A stretch of 5,014 nucleotides of DNA from a bacterium HR12 (GTDB lineage Bacteria > Actinomycetota > UBA4738 > HRBIN12), in the NCBI GenBank assembly GCA_002898915.1, contig BEHO01000119.1:1-5014 (forward strand), given 5' to 3'. Both the position numbers and the translations under genes were made by a program. This document shows positions 1-5,014 of this stretch, one piece after another. The notes under the pieces are model-generated. The model had not been told where the DNA came from, did not search any database, and saw only the letters and a list, made by a program, of their open reading frames with translations. Within the stretch, counting starts at the first letter, position 1. Each line of letters starts with the position of its first letter.

Positions 1-696
1 CAGGGTCCGCGCTCGCGCGAGCTCCTCGCGCGCCTCACGAGCGCCGACCTCTCGAACGAGGCCTTCCCCTACATGACGGCCCGCGAGATCGACGTGCACT
101 ACGCCCAGGTCCTGGCCCTTCGGGTGACCTACGTGGGCGAGCTCGGCTGGGAGCTCCACGTGCCCTCGGACCTCGCGCTCACCGTCTACGACGCCCTCGT
201 CGAGGCCGGCGAGGACCTCGGGTACCGCGACGTCGGCCTGCTCGCCATGAACAGCCTCCGGCTGGAGAAGGCCTACCGCGACTACGGCCTCGACGTGGAC
301 AACACCGACACGCCGATCGAGTGCGGGCTCGAGTTCTGCGTCGCGTGGGACAAGCCCGGCGGCTTCATCGGGCGCGACGCCCTGCTCCGCCAACGCGAGG
401 CGGGGCCGCCGAAGCGACGGCTCGTCCAGTTCCTCCTGAAGGACCCCGAGCCCCTGCTCTTCGGCGGCGAGCCGATCCTGCGCGACGGGGAGTGGGTCGG
501 CTACAACCGCGTCGGCGCCTACGGGCACACGCTCGGGGGCGCCGTCGGCCTCGGGATGGTGGAGGACGAGCGGGGGATCCCCGCCGAGGCCATCTCGGAG
601 TGGAACTTCGAGCTCGAGGTGGCCGGCAGGCGGGTCCCGGCCGTGGCCTCGCTCCGGCCCCTGTACGACCCGGATCGGACGAGGATCAAGGCCTGA
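1..696 (+). CDS. C-terminal part of a dimethylglycine/sarcosine dehydrogenase-type protein (GcvT-like domains), 5'-truncated by the window
   Basis: The frame is open from base 1, so the gene starts outside the window; 231 residues remain, ending in TGA. Residues read as the end of a folate-binding GcvT domain followed by the GcvT C-terminal barrel. Visible family motifs are YVGELGWE (partial-protein residues 44-51), LRLEK (86-90), FIGRDALL (122-129), the GEPIL..GE.VGY...GAYGHTLG..VGLG block (about 156-185) and a closing VAGRRVPA..SLRPLYDP segment. This pattern fits dimethylglycine or sarcosine dehydrogenases, whose N-terminal FAD domain strips an N-methyl group and whose C-terminal GcvT part passes the C1 unit to tetrahydrofolate. 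The FAD domain is not visible, so a stand-alone aminomethyltransferase (GcvT) is possible, although the SLRPLYDP ending is more dehydrogenase-like. An internal ATG at 73 lies inside the conserved domain and is not the true start. The stop overlaps the next gene's start (TGATG), implying one operon. Confidence 0.85.
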   Translation, partial: QGPRSRELLARLTSADLSNEAFPYMTAREIDVHYAQVLALRVTYVGELGWELHVPSDLALTVYDALVEAGEDLGYRDVGLLAMNSLRLEKAYRDYGLDVDNTDTPIECGLEFCVAWDKPGGFIGRDALLRQREAGPPKRRLVQFLLKDPEPLLFGGEPILRDGEWVGYNRVGAYGHTLGGAVGLGMVEDERGIPAEAISEWNFELEVAGRRVPAVASLRPLYDPDRTRIKA

Positions 697-2137
697 TGGG
701 CGGGCGCACCCTGGATCTCCAGACCCCGGAGGAGATCGAGCGCCTCCACGAGGCGGCCCTGGCCGTTCTCCAGGACCCCGGGGTGCGGATCACGACCCCG
801 GAGGCGCGGGAGCTCCTCCGGGAGCACGGCGCGATCCTGGAGGGTGAGGACCTCGTGCGGATCCCCGCCGAGCTCGTGGAGCGCTCGCTCGAGGTCGCCC
901 CGGAACGGTTCACGATCTACGACCGGCGCGGGGAGCCGGCGATGGAGCTCGGCGCCGGCAACGTGTACGTCTGCGCCGGCGTGACGAACCTCAACTACCT
1001 GAACCCCCGGGACCGCACCATCGAGCCCTTCACGCTCGAGGCCACCGCCGAGACCGCGCTCCTCGCGGACGCCCTGCCGGACATCGACTTCGTGGCCACG
1101 CCCGGGGTGACGCGCCCCTCCGACGAGCTGCCGCTCCACATCGTGAACCAGAGCGAGTTCCTCGCGATGGTGACGAACACGACGAAGCCCCTCATGCCCC
1201 TCGTGGCCGGGGGCGGCGCCGAGCTCGCGGACATCTACGAGATGGCCGAGATCGTGGCCGGGGCCCCGAGGCCCTGCGCGAGCGGCCGTTCCTCGTGCCG
1301 TACCTGAACTCGGTCTCGCCGCTCCTGTTCAACCCCGAGACCCTCCAGAAGCTGTTCGTGGCCGCCGACCGCGGCATGCCGGTCTGCTGCCAGGCGGCGC
1401 CCCAGGTCGGCGCGACGGGGCCGGTCACCGTGGCCGGCACGCTCGTGGTGGCCGCCGCCGAGACCCTCGCCGGGCTCGTGCTCGCCGAGCTCCGGCGCCC
1501 GGGGACGCCCTTCGTCTCCGGCACGGTGCCCTTCGTGATGGACATGCGCTACGGCACCGTCACGGCCGGCGGCCCCGACGGGGTCCGCTTCCTCATGGCG
1601 ATGGGCCAGCTCTGCCGTCGCTGGGGCCTGCCCTCGGTCGGGATGACCTTCGGCGGGGACTCCAAGGACGCCGACGAGCAGGCCGCGGCCGAGGTGGCCT
1701 GGTACGGCCTGGGCGCCGTGCTCGCCGGCATCGACATGATCTTCGACGCGGGGTGCATCGAGGGCGGCCTGCTGTTCTCGCCGGAGCTGCTCGTGATCGC
1801 CGACGAGTTCGTGGGCGCCTCGCGCCGGCTCGTCCGGCCGCTCGAGGTGAGCGAGGAGACCATCGCCCTCGACGTGATCCGCGCCGTCGGGCCCGGGAAC
1901 GTCTTCCTCGGCGAGGCCCATACGCTGAAGCACTTCCGCGAGCTCTGGAGCCCGCGCGTCCTCTCCTGGGAGGGGCGCCAACCGTGGGAGGAGGCCGGCT
2001 CGAAGACGCTCCGCGAGCGGGCCCGCGAGCGCGTGTTCCACGTGTGGGAGACGCACCGCCCCGAGCCCCTCGCCGAGGACGTGGTCGAGGCGATGCGCGC
2101 GGTGATCGAGCGCCGCCGGGCGAACCCGCCGAGCTGA
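696..2137 (+). CDS. Trimethylamine methyltransferase (MttB, COG5598) family protein, non-pyrrolysine type, interrupted by a -1 frameshift
   Basis: As written the gene is in two frames: 696-1307 gives 203 residues, with an aberrant tail of 14 after Gly189, and the family sequence resumes in another frame to the TGA at 2135-2137. Restoring one G in the run at 1260-1263 joins them into EIVAGGPEALRERPFLVPYLN and a 480-residue protein, the normal size for the family. Recognisable stretches are the N-terminal helix with LHEAALAVL.DPGVR, CAGVTNLNYL, YLNSVSPLLFNPETL, and GGDSKDADEQAA (corrected residues about 320-331). Family members move a methyl group from a methylated amine to a corrinoid protein. 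Archaeal trimethylamine enzymes carry pyrrolysine at an in-frame TAG; none occurs here, so this is the MtgB-like non-Pyl class, whose characterised member uses glycine betaine. The substrate here is unknown. The ATG overlaps the upstream TGA, so translation is probably coupled. No corrinoid protein gene is in the window. The break may be a sequencing error or a real mutation. Confidence 0.85.
1260..1263 (+). other. Frameshift site: G homopolymer, probably one G short
   Basis: The run reads gtggcc-gggg-ccccgag. In the upstream frame it gives VAGAPRP and then a stop at 1305-1307. With a fifth G it gives VAGGPEALRERPFLVPYLN, which matches what the family has at this place. The downstream frame is already family-like from about 1262, well before any start codon in it (the first GTG is at 1295). 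The second half is therefore not an independently starting gene. The run of four G directly followed by four C is a typical place for a base-count error. Confidence 0.8.
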
Positions 2138-2151
2138 TCAGCCGATCGGCT
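2133..2151. repeat. Two overlapping palindromes at the convergent gene junction
   Basis: Perfect palindromes gctgatcagc (2133-2142) and agccgatcggct (2140-2151) overlap by three bases. The first holds both stop codons back to back: TGA of the MttB gene at 2135-2137 and TCA (TGA on the minus strand) of the Rieske gene at 2138-2140. There is no spacer between the genes. No T-run follows on either strand, so this is not a standard intrinsic terminator; a role in bidirectional termination is only a guess. Confidence 0.6.
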
Positions 2152-3280
2152 CGCGCCCCATCCAGGCCCGGTACTGCTCGTTGAACCAGAACAGGAACCG
2201 GTCCTTGCGGGGGTAGACGCCGGCCGTGTAGGCGCGCGAGGAGACGCCGAGCTGGGCGCGCTCGCACACCTCCCAGTCCTGGCGCGAGATCAGGTCCCAG
2301 AAGTCGACGAACGGCTCCTTCGAGACGTCGCGCTCGGCGATGGTCTCCGGCAGGAAGAGGTAGTCGCTGATCACCGTGGTGTGCGCCGGTCCCCGCGGCA
2401 CGAGGATGTAGTACTGCACCGCGTCCGGGTGCATGTCCACCGCGAGGTTCGGGAACTGGTACATGCCGTAGTAGCGGTTCACGTCCTCGTCGCGGATCCC
2501 CGGGAGACGCGGCAGCGTGCTGCGCCCGGTGGGGTTGAAGCTCGTCGCCCCCTCCACCATCTGCAGCCCGTCGTCGGGGATCTCCTCGTCCCACACCTCG
2601 CCGAACCGGAACAGGGGCACCACCTGCACGAGCTCGGGGTGGATCGTGGGGCAGTGGAGGCACTCGTTGTAGTTCTCGACCACGATCTTCCAGTTGGACT
2701 TGACCTCGTAGACGATGCGGTGCCCAATCCTGAGGTCCGCCATCCCGAAGCGGTCGTAGTTCGTGAGCGACTCGGCCCCGGAGTCGAGGAAGTCCACGAG
2801 CGGCATCGGCGCTTCCGGCGCGAGGCAGACGAACAGGAACCCCGCGTAGGTGGCGACGTGGACGCGATGGAGGGGGTAGTTGGCCCGGTCGAAGAGCTCG
2901 TCCTGCTCCACGTTGGGCGTCCCCACGAGCCGACCGTCGAGGTCGAAGGTCCAGGCGTGGTAGGGGCAGCGGAAGACCTTCCGGACGGAGCCCGCGCCCT
3001 CGTCGACCAGCCGCGTGCCCCGGTGGGAGCACACGTTGAAGAACGCGCGGAGCTCCCCCTCGGCGTTGCGGGTCACGATGACGGACTCGCCGGCGACGTC
3101 GTAGGTGCGGTAGTCGCCCGGCGCGGCGATCTCCTCCGCGCGGCCGACGCACACCCAGGTGGCGTGCCAGATCCGCTCCTTCTCCTCCTCCCACACGGCC
3201 TCGTCCCGGTAGTCGCGGCCGGGAAGCGTCGGCCGAGGTCGCCACGTCTGCCGCTCGTCGCGGATGCGCTGCTCCAGCAC
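2138..3280 (-). CDS. Rieske [2Fe-2S] aromatic-ring-hydroxylating-type oxygenase alpha subunit; quaternary amine (glycine betaine/carnitine/choline) monooxygenase-like
   Basis: This 380-residue protein has the normal length for single-type Rieske oxygenase alpha subunits. The Rieske cluster motif is C84-S-H86 ... C105-P-Y-H108. The catalytic domain follows with NWKIVVENYNECLHCPTIHPEL (starting at residue 196), giving mononuclear iron ligands H209 and H214, with D335 (in RQDWEVCE) the likely third ligand. E206 sits where ring-hydroxylating dioxygenases have the bridging aspartate. A glutamate here, in an ENxxECxHCPT context, is typical of choline monooxygenase, carnitine oxygenase CntA and the glycine betaine demethylase GbcA group. 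Such enzymes use O2 and electrons from a separate flavin/ferredoxin reductase to hydroxylate an N-methyl or adjacent carbon, releasing formaldehyde or an aldehyde. The reductase gene is not seen. The GTG start at 3280 is chosen for its strong GGAGG six bases upstream. Convergence with MttB and dehydrogenase genes supports a methylated-amine substrate; which one cannot be decided. Confidence 0.88.
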   Translation of the reverse strand: MLEQRIRDERQTWRPRPTLPGRDYRDEAVWEEEKERIWHATWVCVGRAEEIAAPGDYRTYDVAGESVIVTRNAEGELRAFFNVCSHRGTRLVDEGAGSVRKVFRCPYHAWTFDLDGRLVGTPNVEQDELFDRANYPLHRVHVATYAGFLFVCLAPEAPMPLVDFLDSGAESLTNYDRFGMADLRIGHRIVYEVKSNWKIVVENYNECLHCPTIHPELVQVVPLFRFGEVWDEEIPDDGLQMVEGATSFNPTGRSTLPRLPGIRDEDVNRYYGMYQFPNLAVDMHPDAVQYYILVPRGPAHTTVISDYLFLPETIAERDVSKEPFVDFWDLISRQDWEVCERAQLGVSSRAYTAGVYPRKDRFLFWFNEQYRAWMGREPIG

Positions 3281-3348
3281 GGTCCCCCTCCGGTTTTGAA
3301 CGGTGAGTCAAGGAGCATAGGCGCTGGGGCCGCTGGATGGAAGCCCCC
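3281..3348 (-). promoter_or_regulatory. 68-base intergenic gap before the Rieske gene, with an A/T-richer patch
   Basis: Bases about 3293-3320 are clearly A/T-richer than the rest of the window and hold an imperfect dyad, TTGA (3296-3299) and TCAA (3308-3311), separated by eight bases. A TATGCT (minus strand, 3319-3314) could serve as a -10, but no credible -35 is found 17 bases further upstream. Just after the preceding gene's stop lies a weak hairpin, ggggc (3326-3330) with gcccc (3343-3347) and a 12-base loop, without a T-run. The gap may hold a promoter or operator; nothing here is strong. Confidence 0.25.
3287..3291 (-). promoter_or_regulatory. Ribosome binding site GGAGG for the Rieske gene
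   Basis: On the minus strand the sequence reads GGAGG-GGGACC-GTG. A full Shine-Dalgarno core with a six-base spacer supports the GTG at 3280-3278 as the start. The resulting N-terminus (MLEQRIRDERQTW...TLPGRDY) has the usual length before the Rieske domain. Confidence 0.75.
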
Positions 3349-4002
3349 TCAGGGAGCCAGCTCGAGGCTCGGCGCGGGTTCCGCCACCCCGAGCCGAACG
3401 AGGAGGCGGAAGGAGGCCTCGACCGCGGGGCCGAGCAGGAGCGCCGCGCCGACGGTCCCCACCCCCACGACGCCGCCGAGGGCCCACCCGACGGCGAGGG
3501 CGGAGACCTCCAGGGCGGCGCGGACCACCGCGATCCGCACCCCCGTTCGGCGGGCGAGCACGAGCATGAGCGAGTCGCGGGGACCCGCGCCGAGCCCGGC
3601 CCCGATGTAGAGGGCGGAGCCCAGCCCGAACAGGCCGACCCCGAGCAGTAGCAGCCCGCCGCGCACCGGGAGGCCGCTCGACGAGAGGCGCGCAACCCAC
3701 GGGACCCGCCGGAGCAGGTCCACCACGGCGCCGATCACGACGGCGTTGGCGAGGGTGCCGAACCCGGGCCGTTGCCCGAGCGCCCAGGCGACGAGCAGGA
3801 CGGCGAGCCCGACCACGATGCTCGCGGTGCCGATCGTGAGGGGGCTGTGGGCGGCGAGGCCGAGGTGGAACACGTCCCACGGCGCCAGGCCGAGGCCCGA
3901 CTCGAGCAGCGCGACGATGGCCGCCCCGATCACCGCGAGCCCGACGAACAGGCTCGCGGTACGCGCGGCCGCGCCCCCGCGCAGGCGCGGGGCGGCCCTC
4001 AT
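3349..4002 (-). CDS. YczE/YyaS/YitT family integral membrane protein
   Basis: The 217-residue, very hydrophobic protein has about six predicted membrane segments (roughly residues 15-33, 57-76, 80-97, 112-134, 158-177, 180-200). Two halves repeat at an offset of 100 residues: GLGLAPWD (36-43) against GLGAGPRD (136-143), and PGFGTLANAVVIG (79-91) against VGVGTVGAALLLG (179-191). The G.G.GPWD/GPRD turn after the first segment of each half, and the GFGT loop, are the marks of the YczE-type family. That family acts in the cytoplasmic membrane and has no settled biochemical function. The ATG at 4002 is preceded by only a weak GGGGA four bases away. The gene follows the SatP-type gene by 43 bases and precedes the Rieske gene by 68 bases on the same strand, so they may share a transcript. 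No sequence feature ties it to amine catabolism. Confidence 0.82.
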   Translation of the reverse strand: MRAAPRLRGGAAARTASLFVGLAVIGAAIVALLESGLGLAPWDVFHLGLAAHSPLTIGTASIVVGLAVLLVAWALGQRPGFGTLANAVVIGAVVDLLRRVPWVARLSSSGLPVRGGLLLLGVGLFGLGSALYIGAGLGAGPRDSLMLVLARRTGVRIAVVRAALEVSALAVGWALGGVVGVGTVGAALLLGPAVEASFRLLVRLGVAEPAPSLELAP

Positions 4003-4045
4003 CGCGTCCCCGCCGACCGCCGTAGCACGCCGGCGAGTGTAGGCC

Positions 4046-4699
4046 CTACCGGAGCTCGCGGACCCTGGCGGCCTCCGGGGTCAGCTCGGGCCCGAGCGCG
4101 GTCGCCGTCTCCCGCCACAGGGCCCGGCCGACCGGCAGGATCGAGCGGCCGGCCATGCCGTTCACGACCCCCGCCGCCGACGCGTACCAGGCAACCGCGG
4201 CCGTGACGATCCCGATCACGCCGCCCGCCCGGATCACGCCCTCGGCCGCGGCGAAGAACCCCGCCGCCAGGACGACCTCGGTCGCCTCGAGCGTGAGGAA
4301 CACGAGGAACACGGCGGCGCTCACCCGCGTGCTCCAGAGCAGCATGTACGTGTTGAAGATGGCGAAGGCGAGCAGGATCCAGCCGAGGTCGTTCAGCGCG
4401 TTCGGGCTCCCCTCCTCGACGAGGAGCACGTACAGCCCGAGGCCGATCCAGAACGAGCCGTACGTCGAGAAAGCCGTCGCGCCGAAGACGTTCCGGTTCC
4501 GGAACTCCCACATCCCCGCGAGCAGCTGGGCGAGCCCCCCGTAGGCGAACGCGAACCCGAGCCAGGCGTTCCCGCCGTCGGTCCACCCCGCGTTCTTCGC
4601 GGAGAGCAGGAACGTGGTGAGCGCGAACGCCGCGAGCCCGAGCGGCGCGGGATCGGCCACGTTCGGCAGCTCCACCCGTCGTCTGGGCGTCTCCTCCAT
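4046..4699 (-). CDS. GPR1/FUN34/YaaH (SatP) family acetate uptake transporter
   Basis: The 217-residue protein has six predicted membrane helices (about 20-34, 44-64, 76-94, 104-123, 126-149, 156-180), the family's usual layout. It carries the family's opening signature as DPAPLGLAAF (16-25), followed by the FAYGGLAQLLAGMWEFRNRN (51-70) and VFGATAFSTYGSFW (71-84) blocks, which are diagnostic. Members move acetate, succinate or related monocarboxylates across the inner membrane with protons; the yeast relatives are linked to ammonia export. The first signature residue, normally Asn, is Asp16 here. The start at 4699 is chosen because the signature normally lies about 10-20 residues from the N-terminus and an AGGGGAGG lies five bases upstream. 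The frame stays open to 4891, but that extension is arginine-rich and not family-like. A link to the amine genes downstream is not shown; export of ammonium or uptake of acetate are only possibilities. Confidence 0.9.
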   Translation of the reverse strand: MEETPRRRVELPNVADPAPLGLAAFALTTFLLSAKNAGWTDGGNAWLGFAFAYGGLAQLLAGMWEFRNRNVFGATAFSTYGSFWIGLGLYVLLVEEGSPNALNDLGWILLAFAIFNTYMLLWSTRVSAAVFLVFLTLEATEVVLAAGFFAAAEGVIRAGGVIGIVTAAVAWYASAAGVVNGMAGRSILPVGRALWRETATALGPELTPEAARVRELR

Positions 4700-4704
4700 C
4701 TCAG

Positions 4705-4712
4705 CCTCCCCT
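4705..4712 (-). promoter_or_regulatory. Ribosome binding site AGGGGAGG for the SatP-type gene
   Basis: On the minus strand the sequence reads AGGGGAGG-CTGAG-ATG. This strong Shine-Dalgarno match with a five-base spacer fixes the ATG at 4699-4697 as the start, rather than the upstream in-frame GTG/ATG codons. Confidence 0.75.
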
Positions 4713-4791
4713 GTGCGGTCGAGCCCGGGGACGGTGCGCCCCGTCGGAGGCATGCTGCCGCACGGATGCGGGACGCCCGAGCGACGAAGGT

Positions 4792-4806
4792 CCCGCGAGC
4801 CGCGGG
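4792..4806 (-). terminator. Possible hairpin after the proline-rich gene
   Basis: A perfect inverted repeat cccgcg (4792-4797) / cgcggg (4801-4806) with a three-base loop lies nine bases past the stop of the upstream minus-strand gene. A second, weaker stem ccgca/tgcgg sits at 4758-4771. Neither is followed by a T-run on the minus strand, so termination is uncertain. The rest of the 115-base gap (4700-4814) shows no clear promoter. Confidence 0.3.
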
Positions 4807-4814
4807 TCTCCGCC

Positions 4815-5014
4815 CTAAGGCGCGGGCGGCGGAGGAGGCGGCGGCGTCTCCTCGCCCGGCGGCGGGGTCGCCGTCGGCGGCGCGTCACCACCCGCCGGGG
4901 CCTCGGCCGACGGTGCGGGCGCCAGGGCGTCGCCCTCGCCCACCTGGGCCGCCACGGGCGCCGCCCGACGACGGCTGGTCACGACGAGGGCGGCGATGGC
5001 GGCCACGGCCACCA
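4815..5014 (-). CDS. C-terminal end of an unidentified protein with a membrane segment and a proline-rich tail, truncated by the window edge
   Basis: About 66 codons are visible, ending in TAG at 4817-4815. The visible part starts with a short hydrophobic stretch (VAVAAIAALVV), then a basic SRRR cluster, then a low-complexity tail rich in Ala, Pro, Gly and Glu that ends in seven consecutive prolines and Ala-Pro. A hydrophobic helix followed by arginines suggests a membrane anchor with the tail on the cytoplasmic side; alternatively it is the end of a multi-pass protein. The GTG at 5012 lies in the hydrophobic stretch and need not be the true start, as the frame runs off the window. I do not recognise the family. 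Proline runs of this kind usually need EF-P for translation. Because GC-rich DNA easily makes spurious Pro/Ala frames, the gene call itself is only moderately sure. Confidence 0.5.
   Translation of the reverse strand, partial: VAVAAIAALVVTSRRRAAPVAAQVGEGDALAPAPSAEAPAGGDAPPTATPPPGEETPPPPPPPAP

Noticed and set aside
1235..2056. A 273-codon minus-strand open frame antisense to the MttB gene
   Set aside because: It has a low-complexity His/Arg/Gly/Glu composition typical of an antisense shadow, and the opposite strand carries clear MttB-family sequence.
696..2137. A pyrrolysine-encoding (in-frame TAG) MttB
   Set aside because: No in-frame amber codon occurs in either half of the corrected frame. 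The break is caused by a frame change, with a TGA stop in the first frame, not by a TAG readthrough codon.
1295..2137. A separate gene starting at the GTG at 1295
   Set aside because: Family-like sequence in this frame already begins about 30 bases upstream of that codon and continues the N-terminal half exactly, so it is the second part of one broken gene.
3306..3311. TTGACT on the minus strand as a -35 box for the Rieske gene
   Set aside because: A 17-base spacer would put the -10 in the G-rich Shine-Dalgarno region, where no TATAAT-like sequence exists.
2381..3610. A 409-codon plus-strand open frame antisense to the Rieske gene
   Set aside because: The product is rich in Val, His, Arg and Glu as expected from the complement of a GC3-biased gene, and it has no recognisable domain.
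1593..3695. A 700-codon open frame on the minus strand across the MttB 3' half, the Rieske gene and part of the YczE gene
   Set aside because: Its translation is Arg/Pro/Ala/Gly-rich low complexity without any family motif, and it shadows three well-supported genes in other frames. High G/C content removes stop codons.
4700..4891. N-terminal extension of the SatP-type protein back to 4891
   Set aside because: The extension is arginine-rich low complexity, overlaps the end of the upstream gene and lacks family similarity, whereas the ATG at 4699 has a strong ribosome binding site.

Overview
The window is a very GC-rich piece of bacterial chromosome. Strong G/C preference at third codon positions keeps many antisense frames open. 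Compact gene packing, GTG starts and the gene families point to a high-GC bacterium, possibly an actinobacterium or a similar soil or marine lineage. No rRNA or other marker gene is present, so the taxonomy is only an inference. I see no tRNA, CRISPR array, insertion sequence or phage gene.

Layout: two plus-strand genes meet a run of four minus-strand genes. On the plus strand, positions 1-696 are the C-terminal part of a dimethylglycine/sarcosine dehydrogenase-type protein (GcvT-like folate-binding and barrel domains). Its stop overlaps by one base the start of a trimethylamine methyltransferase (MttB, COG5598) family gene at 696-2137. That gene is split by an apparent one-base deletion in a G run near 1260-1263. 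Its stop abuts, with no spacer, the stop of a minus-strand Rieske [2Fe-2S] oxygenase (2138-3280) of the glycine betaine/carnitine/choline monooxygenase type. Upstream of that, also on the minus strand, lie a YczE/YitT-type membrane protein (3349-4002), a GPR1/FUN34/YaaH (SatP) acetate-transporter-type membrane protein (4046-4699), and the proline-rich C-terminal end of a protein running off the right edge (4815-5014).

Functional reading: the dehydrogenase fragment, the MttB homologue and the Rieske oxygenase all belong to families that remove methyl groups from quaternary or tertiary amines such as glycine betaine, dimethylglycine, carnitine or related N-methyl compounds. Together they suggest a methylated-amine catabolic locus. 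The Rieske enzyme would attack the quaternary amine oxidatively. The dehydrogenase would demethylate tertiary or secondary amines, passing the C1 unit to tetrahydrofolate. The MttB homologue has no in-frame amber codon, so it is the non-pyrrolysine type; its substrate cannot be read from sequence. No corrinoid protein, Rieske reductase or betaine transporter lies inside the window. The two membrane proteins have no clear link to this pathway.

The points most worth a second look are the MttB frameshift, the tight coupling of a non-pyrrolysine MttB with a folate-dependent dehydrogenase opposite a Rieske demethylase, and the zero-length convergent junction made of two overlapping palindromes.
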